The translations under genes and the position numbers were made by a program. From contig FJUW01000005.1 of NCBI GenBank assembly GCA_900074885.1, positions 154,242 through 218,241 of the forward strand: DNA of 64,000 nucleotides, given 5' to 3'. This DNA is from Rhynchosporium graminicola. Its lineage: Eukaryota; Ascomycota; Leotiomycetes; Helotiales; Ploettnerulaceae. The notes under the pieces are model-generated. The model ran no database searches. It saw nothing but the letters and a program-made list of their open reading frames with translations, and was not told where the DNA came from. Shown here in pieces: positions 49,821 through 63,273 of the stretch (its first letter is position 1; each line of letters begins with the position of its first letter).

Positions 49821-52800
49821 TTACTCCTCCTCTAAGAAGAGCTTAACCCTAAGCTCGGAAGGTTATACTTTATACTAGAAATTAGTCTTTATTATAACTA
49901 TTTTCGTTGATATTCGCGTAATAGGCGCTAGTCGCTCTTTAGTAGTAGTAAATTCTTTATCAGGTTCTAACTAGTTATATCGCTATGATAGTACTATATT
50001 AGTTATAGCTTCTAAATTAAGTAGTAAGCTATATTTATTTTCTCTATTTATAGCAGGAGTCGAGTTTAAGTAAGGCGTAGAGTATATAAAGGAAGGGGTT
50101 TATTAATATTAGAGCTTTTCCTTTTTAACTGCGATAACTACTTAAACTTATAAGTTTACTCTCCCTAGACTACGATACGGTTCCTAGAGTAGGTATTATT
50201 ACTAATTACTATAGTAGTCTACTATAATCTTATATATTAATTAACTTAATTAACTCTTCTCTTATTATAAGTAAGTTCCTCGCCTTAGTATTAGGGATAG
50301 TCTTCAGGTGAAGTGCGAGAGTTCCACGGATCTATAATACTAACTCCTATAGTGCTCTTACTAGTTCCCGCTAGTACTCTTTCAGCGGCGTATTATATAT
50401 ATTACCTGCGATATATTCGCGCTTTCCTTAAGATAAAGTATAATAATACTTCTATTCTAGAACTTCTATATTCGTTTAATAAGCTTAACTCTAAGCTTTA
50501 TAAGTATTATTCGGCGTTAAAGAGGAATTATAAGTATATAAGTTACTTGAACCTAAATATAGTTATATATACTAACGCGTTATAGTTACTTAACTATATT
50601 AATATAGAGTATACTATCTTATCTAGTTTACTTCCTAGCAGTAAAGCTAAAGACGCGGAGCTAAATCGGGGCGGTATTATAGCTACTTATAAGGCTATTA
50701 ATCGTATCTATTATCTTACGAAATCTGCTACTCTTACTACTATGTTAGAGATTATAGCTATATAATTAGTAGAGACTTAAGCTTTAAGGCGTTCTATAGA
50801 GAAAGTATTTAAAGAGTTAGAGTTTATTAAAGTAGTAAGTTAAGATCTTAAACCCTTAGATATTAGTACGATACTAATATAATATAAGATTTAGATCTTC
50901 TGATAATAGATTCAGCGAAATCTAGGTTAATAGTATAAATAGTATTAAAGCAGATAAAAGAGTTAAATACTATTATATAGGAATTTACGAAGAAAGCTAT
51001 ATTTAAAGCTATAATATCTAATACTAAGGGAAAGAGGAATTTGCTTTCTAGTTCAGAGATAGCGTTAGATCTAGATACTCTCGGACCTTCTCTAAAGAAG
51101 AAACCTCATAGGATTAGCTATTATACTCGGTCTACTACTAGAGCTATATTAGTAGATTTAAGTAAGGAGTTAAATACAGTAGTTCTAGTTCTAGATATTC
51201 TAGATTTACTAGAAGCTCTAGAGAACTTAGGAGAGAAAACTAGTAAAGTAGAGATAGTAGAGGAAGTAGAGTTTTAGATATAGCGTTATTATAAAGTATA
51301 ATTAGAGGATTATCCTTAGTAATAAATTTTTAATACTAGTAACTATAATAGTTTATTATCCTCTAAGTGACTATAGTTATCTATTCTATCTTCTTAGGCC
51401 TTAATCTACTAATCTAGTTTACGCGGAGATCTAGGTTTACTTAGGTTAGTAGTATAGAAGTCTCTAAGCTTATATAGAGTACTTATTAGGTCGGAAGCGT
51501 TATACTAAGTTAGGTCTAAGTCGTAGCTTAGCTAGCTAACTTAATACTTCAGATTACCTCTTAGGAGCTATATAGCGAGTATATCTTATAACTCTTACTC
51601 TTCTTAAGTAGTAATAACCTCCGGGGGTAGGTTTAGTAGCTCCTAGCTTAGTAAGGGGTTATCCGAGTCCTTAAAGAGTAATTCGAGAGCGAATATATTA
51701 TATATAGAAGATCTAGAATATAAATCTAGCTTATAAGAGTATCTGATCTTAGCTAGGACCTAGTATAGTCCTACTTAAAGGCTAGATAGCTTCTTACTTA
51801 GCTAGTAATTCTTAAGGTTCCTTATAGAGAGAAATATCTTATCTTTAACTTTCTAGTTAATATTACGCTATTTCAAGTTAGTTATAGCGCTTATCTTCTG
51901 CTAATTAGCTAGTATATTAGCTTTTATAACTTCGATAGCGGATTTAGTACGTTTAGCTAAGGATTTAGTATTAGTATAATTGAGCTTCTCTTATAGTATT
52001 AATATAATAAGTTACTTCTAATCCTAGCTATTCTGTAGTAATATACTATATTTAAGGGTATATAGCACTATACCGATAGAATCATAAAGTAAGGTTACTT
52101 AAGCGTAGTCTATTATTAGTAATAGTTCGCCTTAGTTACTCTAGTAGTAATTAATAAAGGGTCTAAGGTATTAGTTAATATACTAGTTCATAATCTCTAT
52201 TTATCTGCTAGTTTACTAGTAGAAGGAAGTAGAGAGCTTAACCTTAACTCTAATTATATAGTAAAACTCTTACTAGAAGGATAAGATAAACTATATTCTT
52301 TAGTCGGATATAATTAACTTAAGGGTATATCTGAAATAATATATCTATTAGATAAATAATATTACTATCCCGCGGGTATCGATATTATAATAGTACGATA
52401 TCGATATAGAGTCCTTCTCTAGGTAGTCGATAAATACTAGTATCTTATTAAATCCTTAGTTATTAAGCGGGAAGTCCTTAAAATCTATAGCTAAGTACTA
52501 TATAGGGTAGCTAAGTACTAGTAATAAGTAGAGGAATCCTTACTATTTCGTCTGCTTCGGATAAGAGTACTAGCAGAAGTGATAATTACGAGTATACTAT
52601 TTTATATCCGATACGAGTCCTTTCTAGTAGTAATAGGTAGAAATTATCTTAGCGGTCTTATAAGTATTTAGATAAGCGAAAGAAACTTAATCGTAGACTT
52701 CGCTAATTAAACAGGTATATAGTAGGGTATAGCGTTATATATATAGACGACTATTATAAATTAGTAAACTATTATTAATAGTATAGCTATCTTCTAATAT

Positions 52801-55800
52801 ATTCCGCTTATTAGAGAACGATTCTTAGTTAAATTAGTATAGTTTCTCGATTAAATTAAAGGAGTTATAGGCGAGTTACGATAGCGTATTAGTTCCTAGT
52901 GATATTAGGTATATATAACTAATTTGATTAATATAATATTTAGCTAGTTCCGTGTTAATCTTAGGGTCTAAGTAGTCTAAGGGTAATAAAACCCGAGATC
53001 TACTATCCTATTTCTATTATTCTTATATCCTTAGGTCTTATTCCCTATAGCTAAGGATATTAGCTTTAGCGTTATCTTTACTAAGTATATATATAATTTG
53101 GAAGTTAAATTCGGAAAGGAATTCTATCTATTTAGCTTACTTACTAGTTAGAACCTTAGTAGTTATAAAGTATTCTAAGGATCGATAGTCCGTATATACG
53201 CTAGTATAATATTATAGAGATATAAGTTCCGGTTTCTATTTCCGGAAAGACTTAATAATAGTATATAATTCCTTATTATAGATCTCCTAGTTTAGTTTAT
53301 ATCTATTAAGAATATAGAAGTAGAATCTAATTAGATACTACTAGTTATCTTTATATAATTAGAAGATAACTATAGCTATTATATTATTAGAGGTATTAGT
53401 TTCTAGTTTAATCTATAATTTAAGGTCGAAATAGTATAGTTTCTATACTAATAGTAGCTATTAATATAAATCGTTAAAGGATTTCTTATAATTATTAGTA
53501 AAATTCTATAGTATTATAGGCCTAGTAAGTATTAAGAGAGATTTAGTAATAAGGCTGAAATTCCGAATAAATTAATAGTAGAAACTATAGAATCTTGAGA
53601 AAGACTTTATAGCTATTACTATTTCGGGGTACTTCTAGTCTACTAATAGTACTACCTTCTCGGGATCTAGCTCGATTCTATTAGTAGTAATAATATATCC
53701 GAGGTATTTAGTCCGAGTAATATAGAATTCGCTTTTCTTAATATCTACTTAGAGTCTAGTATCTATTAAGCGTTATAGTACTAATTTAATATATTCCTTA
53801 TATTCTTAGAGCGTTTCTGAGTATATAAGGATATTATCTAGGTAAGCTATATAGAAATCGTCTAAGTAATCTAGTAGTATATTATTTATATATTATTAAT
53901 ATATACTAGATCTATTATAGAGCTTAAAAAGTAATACTTTATATTTATAGGATCTAAAGCGAGTTCGGAAGGTAGTATACTCCTCTAATTTAGAGTTTAT
54001 ATAGATATAGTTAAATACTACTTAGATATCTAGTTTAGCAAAAATTACTACTTTAGATATATAAGTTAAGAGCTTATCGATCCTAAGTATTAGATAGGAA
54101 TCCTTTCGAGTGATCGTATTAAGCTTATAATAGTCGATATAGAAGCGTAATCCTCTATCGGCCTTATTAACAAATAGTATAAGTGATACGAAAGGACTTT
54201 AGCTAGATTCGATGAATCCCTTATCTAAGTTCTCTATAAGATACTCCTTAATTACTTATAGTTCGTCTATAGATTACTAATATAAAAGCGAATATATATT
54301 AGATAATAGTTCTTTTAGAATAATTTTATAATTATATAAGTAATATAGCAGAAGAATATTAGAGTCCCGCTTAGAGAAGGCCTCCTTAAGAGTATAGTAT
54401 TATTCCGGTAGCTTTTCGGCTACGAGTCGTTCGGTATTAGGATCCTCAGGGGAGTCGCTATTTAAATAGTCTTATAAGAGGCGGTTTATCTTGTAAATAC
54501 TAGTAAAGAATAATTCGAAGCTTTTATATTTTATATTAAAGTAAAAAGCTATAGTACTAATTTAGTAAATCGGAATTAGTTTTTAGATCCTCGGAAGTTA
54601 AGAGAAGTACTTATAGTAGAGTTTTAGCGTAAGTACTTTTCTTAATAAATTTAGAGCGGAAAAGGATTCGGATTCCTTAGTGATAAGCGGAAATAAGTTA
54701 AATAGTAAGGATAATATATTAATATACTATATCGCTACTATTTAGTATAATTAGCGTTAGTCTAGCTGATTTATAGCTAAGTCTCGCGCGTTAGTATTAA
54801 TTTAGTAAGATCGATTAATATTAGGTTTATAAGGCAGTAGAGTTATAATTATCTCCTTATTATATCAGAAAGTAACTAGATATTATTCCGGCTATAGTAG
54901 CTTATAGTAGAGCGTATCTAGCCTAACCTGAAATCGTTATATCTATTTAATACTAATAATTATATCTTATTATCCTAAATCAAGGAGAATAAAAAAGTAG
55001 TTATAAATATACTTATTATTAATAGAAAAGTATAAATATATGAAATAAGTAATATAGGTTCTGACGAACTATTAGAACTTACGTATTAGAATAGAATAGA
55101 GTAGTAGCTCGATTTTAATACTAAGGGCCCCTAATAATTATCTAGTAAGAATACGATTAATAAATAGATAATCGTTCGCTCTGATATTAATTAAGCTATT
55201 TATAGAGACTCTTAGCTCGTTTATATTAATCGTAATTAGGTATATGAATTACTTACTTTCTATTAGAGAGTTAAAGTTAAGGTTAAAGAGATTATACTTA
55301 TATAAACCTAAGAAGGAGTTTTTATCTAAGCCTTATTATTTCCCTCTAGTATTAGTCTAGATTCAGAGGGTATATCTTCTACTACTCTCTTAGTTTCTCT
55401 TTTCTCTTCCGGAAATTTATTAATTAATTAAACCTTAGGCAGGTTAGGGTAGTCTAGCTTAATATAACTAAGCTATCTATAGCTATAATACCTAAGAGGT
55501 TCTCCGGTCGAGGTAGTAAGGCGTTTTAGCGCAGAAGGAGTACTAGCTCGTACTAGAGTAGAGGTATATATATATAGTGCGGGAGTAGTTTATTAAGGGG
55601 CTAAGCTTAAGAACTAGTAAGAGGTAGAACTAGTAGTAATTACTATAGTAATAGTAAGCTTATAATACTATACTAAAGTAGTAGCTTTCTTAAGATAAGT
55701 ATATTCTAAGTTATAGTAACGCTTAGTATTAAAAGAAAGTAAGGATCTAACTATAGAAGCGTAGTTCTTATTCTATATTAGTTTAATAATAAGAGTTAAA

Positions 55801-57069
55801 GCGCATAAGGATAGTATAATCTTATCTTATATATAGAAGAATTACTCTTTCTTTTTAACTTTACTTTAGATAGTAGCGCTTTGAAATCGACTACGAAACT
55901 CAGCGAAAGTCTCGCGAGTATAGCTAAGTTATTATATTTCTAAGTAGTAGAAAGCGTTATAGTAGTTATCTTCTTCTAAACTAGTAAGAAAGTTCTTCTC
56001 TAATAAGGAGATTATTTTATTACTAGTCTTAAACTTATTAGCGAGATACTAAACCGTAAGATACTCCTTAGCTAATTTAGTAACTAATCCTTATACGAGA
56101 ACGCGCTAGGAGAAGTCCGTAGAGTAATAGTTAGCGTTTATAGCTAGCTAGTCTCGTATCGATACTCTCTATTAAAGGAAAGTAAGATCTGATCTATTAT
56201 CTAAGGGCAGGATCTTCTTAGTAAGATAAGACTTCCTAAGGCGTAACTCTACTAATTCGGCGCCGAGAGAAGGAGATAGTTTATTAGAAATAGTATCCTT
56301 TCTTTCGGTATTACGTATCAGAATAGAGTTTATTAGTTTATTAAACTCTAGAATACGCGGAGATTATAATATTAGTTCTAGTAAGAGAGTCGAAGATAAG
56401 CGAGAGACCCTTATAAGGAACTTATCTTATATAGAGATTAGTCTATCTATAATATCTTCTAGAGAGTTATTCTTTTTCTCTTAGTCTACTAATTATTATA
56501 AGAGGGAATAGATCAGGTTCGAGTTATCTATAGTAATAGAAGTACTTAGCGATTATATTCCTAAGGAATTTCGCTTCTATTTTCCTTTTCCTCTTAGTTA
56601 GTACTTCCTTAATAAGAAGTTAATATTCTCTAGTATAAGAGACGTTTAAGGTAAGGAAAGATATAACGGATTAAGTTCGGAGGTAAAGCAGGGAGGGTCG
56701 TATCAGGTTCCCTTAGAACTAAAGGAGTCTCTAGTTTATTAGTTAGGAGCTATAATAGTAGCTTAAAAAAGGGGTATATTAGGGCTATTTTAGTAGCGAT
56801 ATATAGAGGTTAAAGTTCCGGGGTATTTATTATATCTTCTTTAAAATCTATCTATAATTCCTTTATATTAAGAGGGTTATTAAAGGAGTGTTAGCGAAGA
56901 CCTCCTCTATTATACTATTTACGATAAGCTGAATTAAACCCTGATTTATAGCTATCCGAGAGATCTCTAGTATCTCGGCTATATACCTCACGAGTAGTTA
57001 TCGAATAACTAATTTAGTAATAAGATATTATAGTAAGCTATCTCCGGCTATCTTAATCTTTTTATTTAA

Positions 57070-57337
57070 TATAACGATATAAGACTTAAAGCGGTATATA
57101 AGTAAGAATAAATAAGTAGAAGAGCTAAGAGCGATCTTATATAGTCTACTACGAAAGAAATAAAAAGATAAGGAAGGAAGAAGAAGAGAGATAGAGTATA
57201 AGGCACCTTATATATATATACTAGTACTAGTCTGATACTATACCGAGTCGGATACTAGTTCTGCCGGGATACCTGTGAACTTAGGCCCTAGTATCTATCC
57301 TTCTTCTCATATGACATTCAGGTGAGCTGTCGTCACA
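57070..57337 (-). repeat. 5' LTR of gypsy copy G
   Basis: 268 bp, from TATAACGATA to the unmutated end TGTCGTCACA. Confidence 0.92.
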
Positions 57338-57342
57338 AGTAA

Positions 57343-57539
57343 TAGTTATAGTAATTATATTATCAGATATACTAGCTTCTTTATCTATTATTTTTTCTAA
57401 CTAAAGATAAGGGGGCCTATATCCTTATTTCGTGATTTCTAAGATTAACTAGACTAGCTGCATCCGACGTAAATATTAATAAACTAAAAGATATAGATAG
57501 TATTAAAACGTGATATAATAATACTAGCGACTCAAAATC
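57343..57539. repeat. Unidentified older repeat H, part 3, and repeat/gene joint
   Basis: AT-rich sequence after copy G, changing abruptly to balanced composition at about 57535-57545, inside the WD40-like frame of the neighbouring pseudogene. Confidence 0.45.
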
Positions 57540-59430
57540 CTACAGTCGGAGATAGCCCAGAAAATTAACTATCGCAAGTGTCCGGCTATCGACAGCGCAT
57601 GTTACAGAGGATAAGATTGCGGGCCATTGAGCCTCCACGCTCGTGATCAGGGTTCCAGACCAAGGCTCATAGAGAGCAAGGTGTGACTCGTTGTATGCTA
57701 CTGCTAATTGATTCACATCTGGATTAGGATTAAAATTGATTTGTTCTGCAGCCCGATTGTTTTCGTCGATTATCCAGGATATCAGAGTGCCACTGCCAAA
57801 GTCGAATACACACACGGGGCAATGCCAGTAATTCTTGCTCGGATGAAAGTGATGCAGTCGATGGTGCTTTGCCTATGTCCGATCGTGAATCATCTCTGAA
57901 GTCTGGTATCTGATAGAGGTAGGATTGCTCCTCCAAAAGAGCACCAGTTGTTATGTCCCATTGATAGGAGCGGCCTTGTTGTGTTACGCCAATTAACACA
58001 GTCTGTGCTGACGAGAGTAATATGCACCGGCTTCTATGCGAGTTTTCCATCGTAGTTTATCATCCAATTCCCAGACCGTCAGAAGTTTCCTGCTGGAAAC
58101 TGCCACAAACGATCCCACCGGGTCGAATTCTATCAAATCCACCGCGAAACCATGCTGGAGAATGTTTACTTTTTGATAGCTCTGGGAGCTATACAGATTA
58201 ACATCTCCAGACTCGGTACCGACAGCGATAAGGCTATTTCCAGAAGCGATTGATGTGGCAATCTCGTCTTCAGATTGAATGTGAGCTATACATTCATCCT
58301 ATTCTGTGTAATGGTTCCCTAATACGGTAAGCCCATTTGGCTGTTTTGTATTTAGGTGCTGCCGGTATATTGTCGAATGTGTAGGACAGAGTGGAGGAAT
58401 CAAGAAAAATATTGACTGGGGTGATGAGTTTAGAGCTCGACCAAATTTGGATGAGACACGGCTCAGATCTGTGACCCAACCATCAACAGCGCGGGCCAAT
58501 GGATTGATTGGAGATTCGTGCTTGGCTCGTCGATCTAAGTAGCCTTTCAAATTCTTCGCGGCTTTGATCAAGATATGAAGTCCATGAGTAGCCACAATTG
58601 TTTCGATCCATTTAAGAGCACTATTTTTAAGGAAAAGACAGAGCTCTTGCAAGATTTGATTGTCCGAGGTCGAAGCGGCGAAGACATGCTCTGAGAAGTA
58701 TACTGTAGCGTACTCCAGGAGAGCGGAAGATAGCGGGAGCGAACGTTTGTTCTCGAGTAAATGTCTCCTGGGTGGTATCATTGCTGCGCTCTTCGACAAG
58801 ATCTTGATGCAGGCTAGAGCCATATCCTCATTGCCCTTAGTATTCGAAACTTTAAATTCACCAGCTTCATCCGACAACAAGAACTCTCTCGCCGTGGCGT
58901 GGACTATCTGTACCAGGTCTTTGCTAGCATCAATAGAGACAAGCTGACCACAAAGTCTCTCGATGGCTCCCTGATGGCTTGACAACTTGATCTTAAGCTC
59001 TTGCTCTATTGCGACTGAGAGCTCCAGAACAGTTAATGGCTGAGCTGCTAGAACTGTCCAGCTCAAAATAGTCTTTGCTACCGGGATCTCTCTCTCTTCC
59101 TGGCCATTTCAATCACTGCTCTGTTATAATAAGACAACATGCCTGCCGGTATTTCGTCGAGGACTTGAGCGATAATTTCGTAGCCATATACTCCTTCGAG
59201 CTCATCCATGATAAGACGAACCCAAAGAAAGCAAGCATTACATTTGGCTTTGATCTTGTTAGCGAGCTCGATTTGCTCTTCCTCGCCATCGATAGGGAGG
59301 TCCTCTATTCGTCTGCTGATGTACAGACTGATGTCCCTCATAGTATCGGCGATTAATTCCATGCAGAATGCTCGTTCAGGTGCAAATCCAAATGTCCTAT
59401 TCCATGGTCGATGCCAGCTCGAATAGAAAT
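57540..59430 (-). pseudogene. Decayed NACHT-WD40 (fungal NLR-like) gene, both ends missing
   Basis: On the minus strand the first piece has DISLYISRRIEDLPIDGEEE, KCNACFLWVRLIMDELEG and IAQVLDEIPAGMLSYYNRAV, the distal half of a fungal NACHT module. The next has LSWTVLAAQPLTVLELSVAI, LCGQLVSIDASKDLVQIVHA and TAREFLL, its winged-helix end. A helical linker and WD40-like repeats follow: IASGNSLIAVGTESGDVNLY, VDLIEFDPVGSFVAVSSRKL, TVWELDD and GVTQQGRSYQWDITTGALL. Breaks: a two-base length change in a CT/GA run (59087-59097), TAG at 58299-58301, and frame changes near 58015 and 57815. The P-loop NTPase half is absent; the C-terminus stops at repeat H. NACHT-WD40 proteins act in fungal allorecognition and programmed cell death; this one is dead. 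Confidence 0.85.
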
Positions 59431-59460
59431 AGTCTCTCTCCTCTTCTCCGTCAACAGAAT

Positions 59461-60533
59461 TTAAACCCCATCTTCTAGGCTCTTCAGCAATGCACACGCA
59501 TCATGAAGCTGAGGACTGGTATCCCAAGAAGCCAAGAATGAAAGCCCCCAGGTCTCTGCCTCACGACGTGCAGCAATTAACAACGCAGCAAGGCAGCGGA
59601 TCTTCAGCTCCCGTTCCTGCTCATCAGAACGCATACGTTGGATGTACAGACATCGCTTGCGAAAATCGTGATGCCAAAATACCCATGAATCTTCTTCACA
59701 GATGGCTTCTTTGTTGAAAGGAATCTTGTCGAAAAGATTGAGTCCGAAGAATTCGGCTCGGCCGTGGAGCCAACCGATCAGCTCGGCGGTAGGCAGTAGA
59801 GTCATAACGATCTCGCCTTCTTTAATCCTTACATGGGATATCTCGGAACGTAATGCTGTTATATCTCTCTCACAAAGGGGCCTAACATCCTTCGCATGTA
59901 ATATGCTGATAGGCGGTAATTTGAGATGGCCCCAATTAGTTTCCGAGAAGGATTTCTGAATGTGAAGGAACAGTTCCGGGGTACACACGGGAGTCCAGCC
60001 ATACCTCAAATAGAACTGAAGGGAGAGTCAGTAGACATGGTATGACGAGTTTTTTGCATTGCACTAACATCTTCCTTGCTGCTATACAGCATGCTCAAAG
60101 CCACCTCTCCTTCTGTGTCCAGCCAATATTTTATGCCGGCCAGAAGGTAAGCACCGATACCGAGGCCACGATGTGCTGATTCAACGACGACTGAAGAGAT
60201 GCAATGTCCCAAATGATCGTATACCTTCCCTGTAGAGGGTTCTTTCATCAACATGTCCCGACGAGTGGTCTTGCACGAGGCCAGTACTCGACCTGGGTAT
60301 TCACCCAGGAAGACGCACCAAATTCGCCACCAGCGTTGCTCTCCCTGTTTGGATGCCAGACGCATCATGAAATCCTCGCTCTTGATATAGTCTGCACTGG
60401 AAAGAGGCTGGCCAAAGGCAACACCTGCCAGACCATGGCATGACAGGATCTGTTCATCTTTGGCTTCCCCAAAATAGATCGAAAGTGGTCCATGTGGAGT
60501 AGGTATCGTGGTTGGCGGCATTTTCGACATCAT
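59461..60533 (-). CDS. LYC1-like GNAT N-acetyltransferase (two exons)
   Basis: Exon 1 60533-60069, intron 60016-60068 (53 bp; GTTAGT, branch CTGAC, TTCAG), exon 2 60015-59461; 339 aa. The splice joins YSSKED to FYLRYGWTPV without a frame change. Exon 1 has the GNAT fold core: FLGEYPGRVLASCKTTRRD, CISSVVVESAHRGLGIGAYL with the acetyl-CoA RGLGIG loop. Exon 2 has PLCERDITALRSEI and EDSWVFWHHDFRKRCLYI, typical of the long C-terminal half of LYC1 proteins. In Yarrowia, LYC1 is a lysine N6-acetyltransferase in lysine breakdown; filamentous fungi have many paralogues of unknown substrate. The frame is also open to an ATG at 60584; 60533 or 60530 (MMSKMPPT) gives a better family length. The stop lies close to the NACHT relic. 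Confidence 0.85.
60016..60068 (-). other. Intron of the LYC1-like gene
   Basis: 53 bp with donor GTTAGT, branch-like TACTGAC and acceptor CCTTCAG on the minus strand. Reading through gives a stop after a few codons; removing it restores the family's conserved YGW motif. Confidence 0.85.
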
Positions 60534-60584
60534 AATAGAAGAGGGTGGAAAGCGGCTGGAACCGTAAAGCAGTTTCGAATTCAA

Positions 60585-63273
60585 GGGTGAGTAGTGAAGA
60601 TCTGATGTTCAAAACTTATTAGTCAGATCCATCCTACACTAACACATTTCTAGCACCTGCGCACCCGGTTGAGTCGAGCAGTTAGCAACGAGCAAAATCT
60701 TCAAAATACCTCACAATATACTGGTATCAGGAAAAGCACTCATGCTCACTCAGGCTACTCTTTCTTTCACGAGTTTACTCACCTAAATCTATCAACCAAG
60801 AGCAGTTTAAAGTATCTTGCAAGTATTATCCAATGATAAGAGTGCAATACTTGCTGCAAATGCTTGAGCCTGAATCGCACCTCGATTTGTAAGTAGCGCC
60901 TCTGAGATGCCAATAGACGTTCAGCTATTTCCATCTGAGATGCCGAATGGCCAACTGTACTCCTGCATTACCTCAAGATACATGAGAGGATAGATGCGAG
61001 TGTAATGTCCGAAGCATGACTGCCTAACGAGGCATTAAAGGCTGGTTCACCTTATAGGCAAGCGCAGGTGTAAAATAAGCGTTAGGTGACGGTCTCTGGA
61101 CGAATCGGCATATTAATGGAGGTATAATAAGGGAAGCACCAGAGGATGGGTCCCTACCGGCCCTATGGTAAGAATATGAACGAGGAACGATTCAAGAGCT
61201 AAGAATGCTTCAAAAGGCTAAGAATAGTCCTAGAACAATACTGAATAGCAGATATAAATCAGATATAAACTTCTTTGATTACCCCTCCTCAATAGTACTA
61301 ACTTCTAAGTGGTACTGGGAGCCATGCTTACCAAGAGTATACTCTTGCCAAGTCGACCGAGTATTAACTCTTTTTGAGTACTACGTTAAAGTACCCTGAA
61401 GTTAATAAGCTAACGTCGATACCGAAGTTAAGGGTATCACTAAGTGATTCTACTCGAAGTACTGACATAGAAAAGCACGAGAAATTCACTTACCTAATAT
61501 CCGTCCCCTGGTAATTCCCTTTATAGAGGACTATCCATGTACGAAACCGTCCTTTGACCGTCCTTTGACTATTTAAATACGCCTGCCCTTGCCTTTAAGG
61601 TATACCTGACAGCTACCTAGGTAGGCAAGCAGCATCGTCTATCTTTCATTAACACCGACCTTCACAAACAAAAAAATCCCCAAGTCGAGAAATCATTACT
61701 TCTAGTTATAGTAAGCCTTACAGCACCTACTTTATAACAGCAGGTCCGCACGTGAGGCAGATTTCAGATCATCTGTTGATCGACTACTGATATATTCGGC
61801 CTTTAAAACTCGACACTAGTAGTACCGCTACCTATACAAAGAGCTAGAATTACTCAATAGGTACATAGTGACGAGAGGTTATGGAAGGTCACATAGTTAG
61901 AAGAAGCCGAGTCAGAAGGTACCTACCCAGTTGTCATCTACAAGTGACGCGGTACAGTCACGGGCCAGTAACGGCGCTATGTATACAAGGTGTATTCCAC
62001 TCTACTTGTTTTATTTACTTCTTACATACACACCTTGCGTCTCTTGTCGTTACAGATTCAAGGAGAGCTATATTACATGTCGTTCATCACTAGAAGAATA
62101 TATCACTATCGAACGTTTAAACCAAGGACCTGTAGAAGTATCTTTTAAATCTCCAGCGAGCTGTCACAATGCTCAAAATGTGAGTCTATCAATCGAGTCG
62201 AAAGCTATAGAGAATGATTGGTATTCATTTCATTTCCTACAACATGGTGAGTCCAGCTTAGGGATTAAGACCCCGAGGAACACGACACGATACGATACCC
62301 ATCCGACAGGCGCTTAGGATCGCGGAGCACGAATCACCGTCTCTTTCGTGGAACTTGGATGTTGTTCAAAGATCCAGCAAGTGAACAAGTAAGGCAAGCA
62401 TCGAAGCGTCGAAGGTAAGATTAGGTAGATGGAAGTGAGGTAGGAGTGAGGAAAGAACAAAGGAAAGAAGTAGATAACTCTTCCTCATCTTGAAAGAGAG
62501 ATATTGCATTCGCATGTTTAGAAACACTTCCTTCGGTAGGTGGGTAGGGTAGACATCTCTATGCCGATCTCTATCTCGACTCGCACCTCAGGACTCACCG
62601 AGAAGGTACTATCCAGCTCAAGTCACGGCTATAAACAAGAGAAGAGAAAATCGATATTGTACTCCAAAGACAGAGTTTAGCGATAGCACACGAATGAGTG
62701 CTTGAGAGAAGAAGAATACGAGCGAGGTCCGATCAAGGCTAGTCGAGACAAGTAGAGGTAAAGTCAAGGCAGGTTAAGTCAATTTTTACAACGAGCTGTC
62801 GAGCGCTAAGACAAGACAGCACATATGAGATCAATGGAACCGACGGGAAGGCTTCAGGTTGTTTACTAACTATTACACATTATCATATTTATCATTTATA
62901 TTACACATGAAATACACACGCAGGCGTCTCCTCATCTCGTATACTCTACCTTGCGGAAAAGCAGACTATCAACCTTCATCGACAGCAGTCAACTCAAGTA
63001 ATCAAGTGACACGCTCAGGATCAGGATCAGATGACATGTAGATCTCTCAATCGGGACCCCAATACATCCTTCACTCCTCGTGCGTTTCGTTGCTTTACTT
63101 TCATGCTTCCAATCAAAGTTCTTAACTGATCGCATTATGTATATCACTCCGTCCGAGGCACGCGTAGTTTATATCCCTAAAAGGATAGAATCCAACCCCT
63201 CTGGACCCCTAACGCTACTCGACAAAAAAATAAGGAGGTATTTGTAGGTTTAAATGACGTACTAGACACGAAA
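60585..63273. other. Long intergenic stretch, no supported gene
   Basis: The first few hundred bases should include the promoter of the LYC1-like gene. The rest has balanced to slightly AT-rich sequence with scattered short frames (for example 61931-62317 plus, 128 codons) lacking recognisable motifs, and several TAGGTA/CCTAGGTAGG-type words near 61610-61930 common in fungal intergenic DNA. The last stretch before 63274 is the likely 3' untranslated region of the sterol reductase gene. Confidence 0.5.

Larger units (their letters stand above)
49553..57337 (-). mobile_element. Ty3/gypsy copy G, complete
   Basis: LTRs are 49553-49820 and 57070-57337, AGTAA flanks both ends (49548-49552 and 57338-57342), 7785 bp. 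Minus-strand order: leader/gag start (57069 to about 56200), gag (about 56100-55650), knuckle (about 55490), protease (about 55170), RT active-site region (about 53840-53860), integrase (about 52900-52000), tail (about 51700-51420), distal stretch and polypurine tract (from 49821). Small differences in length from the other copies (for example CTCACGAG against CGAG near 56985) account for the extra bases. Confidence 0.93.

Noticed and set aside
61931..62317. 128-codon plus-strand frame
   Set aside because: Low-similarity composition, no signal peptide or domain; an overlapping frame starts at 61881.
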